A stretch of DNA of 64,000 nucleotides from Kiritimatiellia bacterium (GCA_017558005.1 JAFYWN010000012.1:25386-89385); one strand, 5' to 3'. Shown: positions 18,958-28,404, counted from the first letter of the stretch. Notes: a model not told the origin generated them from the letters alone. Translations and numbers: made by a program.

Positions 18958-19126
18958 TGCTACAATGTAATTAAGTAACCAAACACCTCCTCAAAAAAAG
19001 TTTTATTTTTCTTGTGGAATATTGAGTTGCTTTAACGTTCTACTCAATGGACACCCGCTTTGGCGTGTCCCGAAAGTGTGCCGGCGGCAACGCGCTTTTT
19101 GTCTTTTAGCCGCGAAAGGAACTCCT
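18958..19126 (+). promoter_or_regulatory. Extended -10 promoter and structured leader of the Cys-rich protein gene
   Basis: TGCTACAAT at 18958-18966 is an extended -10; the -35 is weak. The leader of about 150 bases contains GGACAC/GTGTCC around 19047-19068 and a GC-rich stretch (19078-19095) that could form further stems before the AAGGA ribosome-binding site. I recognise no known riboswitch. Confidence 0.45.
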
Positions 19127-19669
19127 ATGAAGACCTCTGCACTCCTGCTCTGCATGAGCCTGATGCTCCCCCTCGTCGGTTTTGCACAAGAAGCCGCTCC
19201 CGCTCCTGAAGCACCTGTTGCTGAAGCTCCAGCAATGAAGGCCAAGCGTCCCGCCCCCACCCCTGAACAGCGTGAAGCATTCCGCAAGCGCATGGCTGAA
19301 CGTCGTCAGCGCATGGCCTGCCAGAATCCTGAATGCCCCTGCGCTAAGGTGATGAATGAACGCCCCAACTTCCCCCGTCCGCAGACCAATCCTGCTGAAA
19401 TGACGCCCGAACAGCGTGAAGCATTCCGCACGGAAATGAAGACCCAGATGGAAGCTTTCCGCGCAAAGATGGAAGAAGCACGCAAGGCATGCACTTGCGA
19501 AGAGTGCATCTGCAAGCGTCGCCCCGCAGCGAATGCACGCCGCCCGATGCCCCGTCGCGGCGACCGTCCTGGCAAGCGTCGCCCCATGAAGGGCCCTGAA
19601 GCCGCTCCTGCGCCTGAAGCAACACCCGCACCTCAGGCACCTGCTCCTGAAGCCGCTCCTGCTGCCTAA
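19127..19669 (+). CDS. Secreted cysteine-rich protein with two internal repeats
   Basis: A 180-residue exported protein. The N-terminus MKTSALLLCMSLMLPLVGFA is a signal peptide, probably cut before QEA or EA. An Ala/Pro/Glu-rich linker leads to two copies of one module. Repeat 1 is TPEQREAFRKRM ending in ACQNPECPCAK. Repeat 2 is TPEQREAFRTEM ending in ACTCEECICK. A basic stretch and a second Pro/Ala-rich tail follow. TPEQREAFR resembles the LTxxQ motif of Spy/CpxP-type periplasmic proteins, and the Cys clusters suggest metal binding or disulfide formation. Both functions are inferred. AAGGA lies 5-8 bases before the ATG. A strong terminator follows. Confidence 0.8.
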   Translation: MKTSALLLCMSLMLPLVGFAQEAAPAPEAPVAEAPAMKAKRPAPTPEQREAFRKRMAERRQRMACQNPECPCAKVMNERPNFPRPQTNPAEMTPEQREAFRTEMKTQMEAFRAKMEEARKACTCEECICKRRPAANARRPMPRRGDRPGKRRPMKGPEAAPAPEATPAPQAPAPEAAPAA

Positions 19670-19683
19670 GTTTATTTCTATTC

Positions 19684-19715
19684 GCGCGATGGGCAACCAT
19701 CGCGCATTCTTTTTG
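19684..19715 (+). terminator. Terminator of the Cys-rich protein gene
   Basis: GCGCGATGG (19684-19692) pairs with CCATCGCGC (19697-19705) around a GCAA tetraloop, followed by ATTCTTTTT. The next gene starts only 3 bases after the T-run. Confidence 0.92.
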
Positions 19716-19717
19716 CC

Positions 19718-20320
19718 ATGTCTTCGACTCCTTCCCCCTCCGCCGCCTTTACAGATGCCGCCCAAACCTTTCGGGCGCGTTTACTCCGTTTAGCGGAACG
19801 TCACATGCATCCGATGTTGTTGCAACGGATGAGTGCCGAAGATGTGTTACAAGAGACCCTCCAGACGGCGATGCGACACCCCGCATTTCTTGACGCAGCG
19901 CCGGAGGTACCCATTTACTTTAAATTGCGTCGGCTCCTCTTCCAGACCCTTGTTGATGCCGAACGCCGCCACTTAAAGGCGAACAAGCGCGACCTTTACC
20001 GCGAGCTTCCGATTGAAATTGACGACACTTCCGACACGGAGTCTCCCCATCCGCACCTTCCAGAAGCCGCCCTCGCCGCCGACATTTCCTCCCCCTTTAC
20101 CAAAACGGCCCGTCACGACCGCTACGCATTACTCAAACGCGTCCTCGCCACCCTCCCCACGACCGACCGTCAAATCCTTGCCCTCCGCCACTTCGACAAC
20201 TGTACCAATGCCGAATGTGCCGCCGCCCTCGCCATTAGCGAAAAGGCAGCGAGTCTCCGTTATGTCCGCGCCTTAGCGAAATTACAAGAACGCTTAGAGC
20301 AATTTACTGAGTTTCACTGA
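19718..20320 (+). CDS. ECF-type RNA polymerase sigma factor
   Basis: A 200-residue sigma-70-like factor. Region 2 is visible around residues 20-90 (MSAEDVLQETLQTAMRHPAF, then FKLRRLLFQTLVDAERR). Region 4 lies at about 145-195 (LATLPTTDRQILALRHFDNCTNAECAAALAISEKAASLRYVRALAKLQERL), with a helix-turn-helix. It directly follows a terminator with no Shine-Dalgarno before the ATG, so it may be leaderless or start later. The kinase begins 2 bases after its stop. Sigma-kinase gene pairs of this kind are characteristic of Planctomycetes and related phyla. Target promoters are unknown. Confidence 0.88.
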   Translation: MSSTPSPSAAFTDAAQTFRARLLRLAERHMHPMLLQRMSAEDVLQETLQTAMRHPAFLDAAPEVPIYFKLRRLLFQTLVDAERRHLKANKRDLYRELPIEIDDTSDTESPHPHLPEAALAADISSPFTKTARHDRYALLKRVLATLPTTDRQILALRHFDNCTNAECAAALAISEKAASLRYVRALAKLQERLEQFTEFH

Positions 20321-20322
20321 TT

Positions 20323-22467
20323 ATGCCCTCCTTAGAAGACCTCATTGAAACCTTCTGCGCAGAACTTCGTCGTGGCGTCACCCCATCGATTGAAGCCTAT
20401 GCCAAAGCCCATCCAGAATACGCAGACGACCTCCGTCGCCTCCTCCCTGCGCTCCTCACTATGGAGGATTTTGCGCAGGCAGAGACAGGCTTACCCCAAG
20501 CGATGGAGCTCCCCTTGCCCATGATGCTTGGCTCAGAATTTCGATTAGAATGCGAAATTGGCCGAGGTGGGATGGGCACCGTCTTTGAGGCAGTACAAGT
20601 TCCATTGGATCGCCGTTGTGCCGTCAAGGTTTTGGCGCGGAATCTTGCAGCCGATCCCCAACACCGTGCAGCCTTTATTCGTGAAGCGCGCGTCATTGGT
20701 CACCTCCACCATCCGCACATCGTCAAAGTCTTTAGCGCGGGTGAGACCCCTGACTATGCCTACTATGCGATGGAATTAGTCGGCACCTCCAGCTTAGACC
20801 GCAAAGCTCCCACTGGAGCCAAGCAACTTGCCTCATGGGCACTTCAAGCGGCCGTTGCCCTCGCCTACGCACACCGTTGTGGCGTGACCCACTGCGACAT
20901 CAAACCCTCCAATCTCCTTTTAGATGCCGAAGGCCACCTTCTTATCAGCGACTTTGGGCTTGCCCGATTGGGAAGCGCATCCTCCACAACAGAAGCCCCC
21001 TCTTGCACGGGTGGCACAAAGGCCTATTTGGCGCCAGAATGTCGTGAACACAACACCTTTACGCCCCGCTCCGACCAATATGCCTTTGGCATTACCTTCC
21101 TGGAATTAGCCGAACACCTCGACACACTTCCACCCGACCTCAAGGCGATTTTCACCGTCTGTACCACCCCTAATGCCGAAGGCCGTTATGCAGACATGGA
21201 TGACGTGGCAAGCGACCTTCGCCACTTCCTCGCAGACGAACCCGTCTCCGTGCGCCCCGCCCGCCTCCGTCGAAAGGTAGCACTCTGGGCACATCGTCAC
21301 CCCTTGGCGGCCGCCTCTGCACTCATTCTCACGATTGGTCTGCCCGTTTTCACCACGTTACTTGCCTTAAGCCATCAAAAGACCTTGCAGGCCTTAGCCG
21401 CAGCGGAGCATAATCTTGCCGTAGCAGACAATGCCCTCGCTTGCACCTTTGAGCACATTGGGAAATACGAATCCTCCCGTCGGGCCGCCATGCTCTTAGA
21501 TGTCCTCATGCCCTACTATCGAGACATCCTTATTCGCAGCGACGCACCACTCACCCGTTTAGCAGAAGCTGAGGCAGTCATCGCAGCAATTGCCTACCGA
21601 ACCGGTGACTACGCAACAGCGGTTGCCGCCTATCAACGTCGCTACGAGGCAACCCCCACCCCTACAGCGGCCAACCAGTTAGCCGACGCCTTACGATTGG
21701 CTGGCGACACCGAGGCCGCACGCGCCCTCTATCGTCAAACGGCGACGACCACACCTACCGCCACTTCGCAACAGGAGATTGAAAGCCTCCGAGCACGTTG
21801 CGCCCTCAGCGAACTTGAACAAACACCTCCCGATGAGGCGCTTCTTTCGGCATTACAAGCGGCGTGCGCTGCCGACCCTGAGAATCCCACCCTCAAACAC
21901 CTCTCCCTCTCTGCGGCGGCACGCACCCCCAGCACCAACAATCAAACAGACCTTGACGCCCAACGACTCGCCCTTGCGGCCGCCTTCCCGACCGAACCGA
22001 CCTACGGCATTGCCGCCCTGACGCGCATTACCGCGCGATTGGATGACCCCACGCCGCTTACAGAACAAGAAGAGGCTCTGCTTGAATCGGCACGTAAAAC
22101 GACCCAACAACTCCTCGGTCTTTGGCCAGACGACCCGCAAATTCTCCTCTCCGCCGTCCGTTTTTCTGCGGCAGATAGTCGCCGTCTGCGCACAAATCCT
22201 CGCTTGAAACAACAAGCCCGTCGCGCCGCCGAACGCCTCTCTGGCGCACTTGAAGTCCTCTTCTGCGGTTCCTCCCTCCCAGAAGATACGCGCGATCCCC
22301 TCTTTAACACCCTCTTTTCTAGCCTCATGGAGAGTCGTCGCGAGGCAGAACGTAAGCAAGCGGCACGTTTTCGTCGCATGATGAACGAGCAAGTGCCACG
22401 CAGACCGCGGCCCGATCCATGGTACACTCGCGGCAGAAATCGCCCCAATCCCACCCAAAAGGACTAA
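20323..22467 (+). CDS. Hanks-type Ser/Thr protein kinase with C-terminal repeat region
   Basis: A 714-residue membrane kinase. Residues 1-60 form the short helical region typical of planctomycete-type kinases (YAKAHPEYADDLRRLLPALL). The kinase domain (about 72-320) has the glycine loop GRGGMGTVFEA, Lys102 (AVKVL), Glu121, a catalytic loop HCDIKPSN (Asp192) and DFG at 210-212. It is a non-RD kinase because Cys191 replaces Arg. One membrane segment follows at about 327-350 (LAAASALILTIGLPVFTTLLAL). The C-terminal 350 residues are Ala-rich and look TPR-like. It starts 2 bases after the sigma gene, so the two are translationally coupled and probably functionally linked. Confidence 0.93.
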   Translation: MPSLEDLIETFCAELRRGVTPSIEAYAKAHPEYADDLRRLLPALLTMEDFAQAETGLPQAMELPLPMMLGSEFRLECEIGRGGMGTVFEAVQVPLDRRCAVKVLARNLAADPQHRAAFIREARVIGHLHHPHIVKVFSAGETPDYAYYAMELVGTSSLDRKAPTGAKQLASWALQAAVALAYAHRCGVTHCDIKPSNLLLDAEGHLLISDFGLARLGSASSTTEAPSCTGGTKAYLAPECREHNTFTPRSDQYAFGITFLELAEHLDTLPPDLKAIFTVCTTPNAEGRYADMDDVASDLRHFLADEPVSVRPARLRRKVALWAHRHPLAAASALILTIGLPVFTTLLALSHQKTLQALAAAEHNLAVADNALACTFEHIGKYESSRRAAMLLDVLMPYYRDILIRSDAPLTRLAEAEAVIAAIAYRTGDYATAVAAYQRRYEATPTPTAANQLADALRLAGDTEAARALYRQTATTTPTATSQQEIESLRARCALSELEQTPPDEALLSALQAACAADPENPTLKHLSLSAAARTPSTNNQTDLDAQRLALAAAFPTEPTYGIAALTRITARLDDPTPLTEQEEALLESARKTTQQLLGLWPDDPQILLSAVRFSAADSRRLRTNPRLKQQARRAAERLSGALEVLFCGSSLPEDTRDPLFNTLFSSLMESRREAERKQAARFRRMMNEQVPRRPRPDPWYTRGRNRPNPTQKD

Positions 22468-22470
22468 AAA

Positions 22471-22502
22471 AACTCCCGGTGCCAACCAGGAGTTCTTCTT
22501 TT
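22471..22502 (+). terminator. Terminator between the convergent kinase and YgjP genes
   Basis: AACTCC (22471-22476) pairs with GGAGTT (22489-22494), and the stem continues inward past one mismatch. It is followed by CTTCTTTT. A-runs on the other side allow use by the leftward gene too. Confidence 0.7.
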
Positions 22503-22512
22503 GCCACCTCAC

Positions 22513-23205
22513 TTAAGAGAGATAATGCGCCAATGTACGCGGCAACCAATCTGGCAATAATTCGCTCAACCTACGCCAAAAGGCGGACGAATGATTAAAG
22601 TGTTCCAAATGTACCAACTCATGGGCGAGTGTCTCCTCCATCACGGACGTGGGCAACGTCGCAAGTGATTCATTGAGGCGAATTACCCCCTCTCGCGTAC
22701 ATTGGCCCAAAATGCGCGGCCGAAGCGGACAAATCTCAATCCGTTTTGGCAATCGCACCAGGCGAGGTCTAAATGCCTCAAGCGCCTGCTCGGCGGCGCT
22801 TTGCAATGCCTTACGCGAAAAGGTCGCAACCTTCGCTTGTAGCGTCTCCGCCGCCTCTCGGCGCTTAAAGGCCACCGTTAAAACGCCCTCTTGAAACCAC
22901 ACATCCTCATACCCTGCGAAAGGGACCACCGAGAGAGGCACAACCTTTCCGAAGAGTACCATCTGATGGGCGTCAGGTCGTATAACTTCGGGGCACCCCT
23001 GTGCGTGCCATGCGGCGGCAAGGAGTTCCTCCTCCACGACGCTCTGCGCAGTATGCAGAAAGATCCCCACCACGCCACGCGGCGGCATAAAGAGCACATA
23101 CGTGCGCGTCAGGCGACGTTCCGCCAAGTTGGTGCGTCCTTGACGGAAGCACCGAACGGTAAATTCCTTAAAGGAAGCAATTGGAGAAGGTTCTAAAGAA
23201 AACAT
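22513..23205 (-). CDS. YgjP-like M48 metallopeptidase domain protein
   Basis: A 230-residue protein of the YgjP/DUF45 family of predicted zinc metalloproteases. The zinc motif is HELVH (His195, Glu196, His199), continuing LEHFNHSSAFWRRL; the later His and FW match the family pattern. The N-terminal two thirds is a conserved beta-rich region. Family members are often linked to type I restriction loci or found alone; here it stands alone. The substrate is unknown. No strong Shine-Dalgarno precedes the ATG. Confidence 0.85.
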   Translation of the reverse strand: MFSLEPSPIASFKEFTVRCFRQGRTNLAERRLTRTYVLFMPPRGVVGIFLHTAQSVVEEELLAAAWHAQGCPEVIRPDAHQMVLFGKVVPLSVVPFAGYEDVWFQEGVLTVAFKRREAAETLQAKVATFSRKALQSAAEQALEAFRPRLVRLPKRIEICPLRPRILGQCTREGVIRLNESLATLPTSVMEETLAHELVHLEHFNHSSAFWRRLSELLPDWLPRTLAHYLS

Positions 23206-23274
23206 CGTAAGCCCGAAATCAAAGCCGCCTCTTGACGTTGAAGCGCCAAGAAGCGGCCACAGAACTGCAGACGA

Positions 23275-25278
23275 TTAGTCCTGCTTCAGACCCGTCAGAC
23301 GCAGGATTGCGTCCGCATCGGGGTCGCGCCCCATCAACTGACGGAAGACCTCAGCCGCAGGCTTCGATCCGCCCAAGGCGAGAATCGTGTCGCGATACTT
23401 CTTACCCATGCGGCGACGCGTTGCAGCCTTCTCACCCGCAAAGGCACCATAGATATCGGCAGAGAGCGTTTCACTCCACTTATACGAATAGTAACCTGCC
23501 GCGTAACCGCCGGCGAAGATGTGCGTAAAGGCATTCAGGAAGCGATCCTCTGCGTGGAACGGCGTCGGCAATAGCTTCTTACCATAAGCTTCCTTACAGG
23601 CATTGGCATTCTTAAACTTCTTCGGATAAGCCTTCGAGTGAATCGTCAAGTCCGTCAAAGCGAAGAGCAACTGACGCACCAAAGCATTACCCGAACGGAA
23701 GGTGCGCTTCTGAACAATTGCATTTGCCAACTCATCCGACAGCGCTTCACCCGTCTTGATGTGGCAAGAGAGCGACTTCAAGATCGCGGGTTCATAGGGG
23801 AACTGTTCCAAGAACTGCGATGCGATTTCCACTGCATCCCATTCAACGTTTTGGATACCTGCGCAAGTGGGCGAATCAACCGTCGTGAGGATTTCCTGCA
23901 GGGCGTGACCCGCTTCATGGAAGAGCGTAACCACTTCGTAGAAGCTCATGGTGGCGGGTTGCTTCCCATGCGGCGGCTTCTGATTGCAAACAATCACTGC
24001 GATGGGGAGCTGTTGGCGCGTTTCAAAGTCGCGGCCGCGGATTTCATTCATCCACGCACCACCACGCTTCGTGCCAGGACGTGCATAGGGGTCAAAGTAA
24101 AACCCTGCAATCACCTCATCCTTAGCATTCTTCACGCGATAGAAACGCACATCCTTGTGCCATGCCTTGATATTGCCCTTTGCACGTTCAAAGGTCACGT
24201 CAAAGAGTTGCTTGCAGAGGGTGAATAGCCCCTCAAGGACGCGTTCCATCGGGAAGTAATCGCGCAGAGCTTCTTCATCAAAGCCGAAACGATCCTGAGA
24301 AAGCTTCTCCACCCAGTAGGACTTATCCCACGGTTGGAGCTTACCCTTAAACCCATTTGCCTTAGCAAAGTTAGCCAATTCACGATCTTCCGCCTTCGCT
24401 GCGGGCTTACCCACGGCCAACATCGGATTGAGCAAGTTCAACACATTGGCAGGCGTGCCCGCCATCTTGGAGGCGGTCGAGAGATGAGCGTAGTCAGGAA
24501 GGTCAAGCATCTCTGCGAGCTGTTGGCGCAAACGAAGAATCTTTTCAATCAACGGCGCATTATTGGTCTTGCCCGAAGAGGCGCGCGTAGAGCGCATGCG
24601 CCAGAAACGTTCACGCACCTCAGAAGATTCTGCGTAACGCATCACAGGATCAAAGGTGGCGAAATCAATGCCGAGCGTCCACGGGCCCTTACCCTGCAAG
24701 AGGTCAGCGGGAATGCCCTCTGCCTCATCTTCCGCAACGGTCACCTTCGATTCGCGTTCAGAGTCCAACACATTGTTGGAGAACTTCATGGAGAGCTTGC
24801 CGAGTTCTGCCTCAATCTTATTGAAGCGACGACGATCTGCCCCCGTCAGCCCCACGCCGGAGAACTTCATCGAACGGATGTTGGATTCCAAGATATGACG
24901 TTGCCACGGCTTCAACTTCTTGTCCTGCTCCAAGAGCGAAAGCATACCTTCGTAAAGCGCCTTGCTCTGCGAAACCGTCTGGCTCAATGCGATAATCGCA
25001 GGCTGGAAGCGTTCTTCCACCGCACGCCAAGCATCATTGCTAATCACCGAAGTGAGGTGACAGAGGATACCCCACGTTTCAAATGGCACACGCACCGCTT
25101 CACTCGGCGCCAACACTAAGCCGCGCCAGGAGATATCCAGCTGCTTTTCCACCACTTTGAATGCGCGCTCTGCAGCGGGGATAGACTCCTCAAGGACGGC
25201 CGCGCACTGCTCAGGTGTCATGGCAGCGTAATTCGGCATCCAATCTGTTGCGAGGAAGGGATTCTTTGCAGTCTTCAT
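23275..25278 (-). CDS. M3-family oligopeptidase (oligopeptidase A type)
   Basis: A 667-residue cytoplasmic zinc peptidase that degrades short peptides. The zinc site is HEAGH in the segment LFHEAGHALQEIL (about residue 456), with a downstream Glu zinc ligand in VEWDAVEIASQFLE. The C-terminal FAGGYAAGYYSYKWSETLSADIYGAF stretch is typical of M3 enzymes. Length matches PrlC/OpdA. AGGAG precedes the ATG. Confidence 0.95.
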   Translation of the reverse strand: MKTAKNPFLATDWMPNYAAMTPEQCAAVLEESIPAAERAFKVVEKQLDISWRGLVLAPSEAVRVPFETWGILCHLTSVISNDAWRAVEERFQPAIIALSQTVSQSKALYEGMLSLLEQDKKLKPWQRHILESNIRSMKFSGVGLTGADRRRFNKIEAELGKLSMKFSNNVLDSERESKVTVAEDEAEGIPADLLQGKGPWTLGIDFATFDPVMRYAESSEVRERFWRMRSTRASSGKTNNAPLIEKILRLRQQLAEMLDLPDYAHLSTASKMAGTPANVLNLLNPMLAVGKPAAKAEDRELANFAKANGFKGKLQPWDKSYWVEKLSQDRFGFDEEALRDYFPMERVLEGLFTLCKQLFDVTFERAKGNIKAWHKDVRFYRVKNAKDEVIAGFYFDPYARPGTKRGGAWMNEIRGRDFETRQQLPIAVIVCNQKPPHGKQPATMSFYEVVTLFHEAGHALQEILTTVDSPTCAGIQNVEWDAVEIASQFLEQFPYEPAILKSLSCHIKTGEALSDELANAIVQKRTFRSGNALVRQLLFALTDLTIHSKAYPKKFKNANACKEAYGKKLLPTPFHAEDRFLNAFTHIFAGGYAAGYYSYKWSETLSADIYGAFAGEKAATRRRMGKKYRDTILALGGSKPAAEVFRQLMGRDPDADAILRLTGLKQD

Positions 25279-25313
25279 CTATGGACTCCTGTTTTCGTAC
25301 ATTACAATTAACG

Positions 25314-27215
25314 TTAAAGGGCGAGCGTCTCTTCAGTGATGGCGCAGCGGGACAAGGTTAAACCATGTTCGCGACAAAAGGCACGAATATCTGCCAACCG
25401 CGCTTCACCGATAGTGGGTGTGGTCACAATGATTTGCGTGGGGCGAAGTTGGCTAAACACCGCCTCATCATTGAGCACTTCAAGCGGACCTAAGATGGGT
25501 AAATCGCGGAAGATACGGCCGCGCAGACCTGGATTATCATCCAAAACACCCAATAACGCCACATTATTACGCGTCACATTGGCTTCACAAAGGGTGATAT
25601 ACGCACGGAGATTCATCCCCGCACCATAGAACAAAACGCGTGCAATTGAGGTATCTTCCAGAGACTGCTTGCAGAGACGGCGATTCTCACTGGCCGTCAA
25701 CCACTGCACAAAAATCGTCTTAATCAAACGAACCATAATCAGTGGCAATGGCAAAATCAGCGCCCACACCAAATGGAAGAGCACCGCTCGTGGCGCAACC
25801 CCTGGCAAAATGTAGACGACCAAGAGATGGGAGACCAAAGACCCTCCACCAATCGCAAGGACAATTAAGAACTCATCCCTACGCGTGCTACGTCCCCAAA
25901 TGCGCGTATACGCCTTCACCAAAACCAAGGCCACCATCACTGGCACAGCATACCAGAGGAACAAATTAATCCATTCCGCTCTGGAGAGCACCGGCATCCA
26001 CCGTTGACCCAATACCGCCAATAAGGCAAACGAACCTGCCATTAAGAGGCTATCCGCGAGCACATAACACGGCACCGTAATCAAACGAGAACCATTCCGC
26101 GCGCCAGGACGGGTAATCAAACGTCCCGCGTCCCATAATTCCACATCGGTCATCGCACGGAAAATCACCGCCGCAAAGGCAAAAAATCCAATCAAAAAGA
26201 CCGTAGCCTGACTCATGCGAAGGCAGAGAGAGAGGAAACCCAGCGCCACCAAAGCCATAGCAAGCCCATAGAGCCCCCACACGGCGAGGCGTTGATTACC
26301 ACGACTCCAGGTCAACAAACGATGGTGCACATGCGAGCGGTCGGCGACCATTATGCCGCCCTTCCCCGCATCCCCCTCCAAACGACGTAAGATGTAACGC
26401 AAGGTACGACGTAAAATTGCCAACGTCGTATCAATCAAGGGTATCCCAATGCACAACAAGGCAAAGCCCATCGTCAAAACAAAGGCATCCTCACGACGCG
26501 TGGCAAGCGCAATCGTAGCCAAAAGCAAGCCGAGGAAGAGACTGCCTGTGTCGCCCATAAAGACCGTGGCAGGATGGTAGTTGTAACGTAAAAAGCCCAA
26601 CAACGCACCAATCACAATAAAACAAACCACGGGCATTGACCCAAGGCTCACCACAAAGAGCACCCCAGCCAAACCCGCCGTGGCGATAATCGCCAAACCC
26701 GAGGAGAGCCCATCAAGCCCATCAATTAGATTAAAGGCATTGATGACGCCAATGTACCACACTAAGGTCAAGGGGACGTAGACCCATGGAGAGAGCACCC
26801 AAGCGCCCCAAGCGGTTGGCAAAAGAAACCGTGCGCCACCGTAACAGAGCAACAAAGCCGCCGCAATCTGCGCCACCAACTTCACAAGCGCTGGCAACCC
26901 GCGTAAATCGTCCGCAAGTCCTGTGGCTAATAAAATCAGCGCCGCCCCAGAGAACCAGGGGAGTAAAGGATAGAACGGCGAGGCGGCAAGTTCGGCCGGC
27001 CACACAAAATAGGCCACCCCTAAGGTCAAGAAAAAGGAAACAATCACCGCCAAACCGCCACCTCGCGGAATCGGCACTCGGTTCACACGGCGTTCATCGG
27101 GTTGGTCCACCGCACCCAAGCGCGTCATCAAGGTGCGCGCGAGCGGCGTTAATACCAGCGAACAAATGCCAGCGATGAGGAGTAATGTGACCGGAATAAT
27201 GAGCTGCTCAATCAT
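25314..27215 (-). CDS. WecA-type glycan lipid-carrier transferase fused to a nucleotide-binding domain
   Basis: A 633-residue fusion. Residues 1-370 form a polytopic MraY/WecA-family phosphoglycosyltransferase. Visible motifs are DDLRGL, NAFNLIDGLDGLSSGLAII, FMGDTGSLFLGLL and RSHVHHRLL (Mg and nucleotide-sugar binding). Such enzymes start polysaccharide synthesis on undecaprenyl phosphate. More membrane helices (about 375-490) follow, then a soluble Rossmann-like domain (RVLFYGAGMNLRAYI) resembling the N-terminal part of CapD/FlaA1-type proteins. The catalytic epimerase half is absent. The downstream DegT-type aminotransferase gene, about 30 bases upstream in transcription order, suggests a surface-glycan role. 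Confidence 0.88.
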   Translation of the reverse strand: MIEQLIIPVTLLLIAGICSLVLTPLARTLMTRLGAVDQPDERRVNRVPIPRGGGLAVIVSFFLTLGVAYFVWPAELAASPFYPLLPWFSGAALILLATGLADDLRGLPALVKLVAQIAAALLLCYGGARFLLPTAWGAWVLSPWVYVPLTLVWYIGVINAFNLIDGLDGLSSGLAIIATAGLAGVLFVVSLGSMPVVCFIVIGALLGFLRYNYHPATVFMGDTGSLFLGLLLATIALATRREDAFVLTMGFALLCIGIPLIDTTLAILRRTLRYILRRLEGDAGKGGIMVADRSHVHHRLLTWSRGNQRLAVWGLYGLAMALVALGFLSLCLRMSQATVFLIGFFAFAAVIFRAMTDVELWDAGRLITRPGARNGSRLITVPCYVLADSLLMAGSFALLAVLGQRWMPVLSRAEWINLFLWYAVPVMVALVLVKAYTRIWGRSTRRDEFLIVLAIGGGSLVSHLLVVYILPGVAPRAVLFHLVWALILPLPLIMVRLIKTIFVQWLTASENRRLCKQSLEDTSIARVLFYGAGMNLRAYITLCEANVTRNNVALLGVLDDNPGLRGRIFRDLPILGPLEVLNDEAVFSQLRPTQIIVTTPTIGEARLADIRAFCREHGLTLSRCAITEETLAL

Positions 27216-27245
27216 TTTACATCCGTTTTTTATACTGCATTACTT

Positions 27246-28349
27246 TTATTGACAAGCGATGGAATCCAACAACTGCACAATTTCATCCATCGTTTCTGGC
27301 GCAAGATTACGTCCAGACGGCAAACAGAGTCCGCTTTGGAAGAGGGCTTCATCCACGCCAGAACACACGGCGTCACAGGCGCGAAAGACGGGTTGCAACC
27401 GCATCGGTTTCCACAGCGGACGCGCCTCAATCCCCTTCGCCACCAAAGCCTCAACCACCTTAAACGGGTCTACGCCCTCAAGGGTAACGGTGGTCAGCCA
27501 CCGATTCGGCACACCATAGTCTGCCGTTGGCATCGGGTGAATCCATGGGCGCGAAGCAAAGCGTGTTTGCCATGCGTCCCATACTGCGGCTTTATCGCGC
27601 AATGCATCCTCCAAGTGACGCAATTGCCCCACGCCGATTGCCGCAGGAATATTGCCCAAGCGACCATACGTGCCCACCCGTTCGTGTTCATACCACGGGA
27701 AGGGCTCCCTCGCTTGAGAAGCTAATTTTCGGCAGAGCGCCATCATTGCCTCATCATCAGAGAGCAACATCCCGCCGCCCCCCGTGGTAATGATTTTGTT
27801 GCCATTAAAAGAGTAAATCGCGGCCCACGCACCTCGTCCAGAGGGGCGCCCGCGATAGGTCGCCCCAACGCTCTCTGCGGCATCCACAATCAACTTCGTG
27901 CCATACGCATCGCAGCACGCCGCCAACGCATCAATGTCACAGCTCTGCCCATAGAGGTCCGTCGCGATCACCGCCTTTGCCTGCGGATAACGCTTTAAGG
28001 CTTCAGCTAAAAGGTTGGGATCCATGCACCACGTTGCGGGGTCAGAATCCACAAAGACTGGCTCTGCACCCAAAGAGACAAAGGCTGCCACCGAACCAAT
28101 AAAGGTCAAGTCGCTGACAATAATCTTATCTCCTGGGCGAATCTCAAGTGCGCGCGCCAAGAGTTCTAATGCGGTCGTGCCAGAGACGGTGGCAAGTGTC
28201 TGCCGAAATCCGAAGCGTTCCGCGGCTTCCCGTTCAAACAAATCAACCATCGGCCCGCACGGCGCGATGTAATTTGAGTCAAAAGCCTCCCCAACGAGCC
28301 GCCGCTCGTCATCACCATTCATCATCGGAGGAGAGAGAAAGACGCGCAT
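27246..28349 (-). CDS. DegT/DnrJ/EryC1/StrS sugar aminotransferase
   Basis: A 367-residue PLP aminotransferase that usually makes amino-sugar nucleotides for surface glycans. The PLP-binding Lys is Lys185 in SFNGNKIITTGGGGML. Asp156 in LIVDAAESVGA contacts the pyridine ring, and SGTTALELLARAL binds the phosphate. The SFNGNK form is usual for the family. It lies upstream of the WecA-type gene on the same strand, 30 bases apart. The sugar substrate cannot be read from the sequence. Confidence 0.93.
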   Translation of the reverse strand: MRVFLSPPMMNGDDERRLVGEAFDSNYIAPCGPMVDLFEREAAERFGFRQTLATVSGTTALELLARALEIRPGDKIIVSDLTFIGSVAAFVSLGAEPVFVDSDPATWCMDPNLLAEALKRYPQAKAVIATDLYGQSCDIDALAACCDAYGTKLIVDAAESVGATYRGRPSGRGAWAAIYSFNGNKIITTGGGGMLLSDDEAMMALCRKLASQAREPFPWYEHERVGTYGRLGNIPAAIGVGQLRHLEDALRDKAAVWDAWQTRFASRPWIHPMPTADYGVPNRWLTTVTLEGVDPFKVVEALVAKGIEARPLWKPMRLQPVFRACDAVCSGVDEALFQSGLCLPSGRNLAPETMDEIVQLLDSIACQ

Positions 28350-28404
28350 TGTGGTTCACTCTTTGGGTTGAGAATCTTCAGCGAAAGGACGAATCAAACG
28401 AAAC

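Noticed and set aside
19022..19126. N-terminal extension of the Cys-rich protein
   Set aside because: The upstream in-frame residues are not signal-like; the ATG at 19127 has a Shine-Dalgarno and begins a clear signal peptide.
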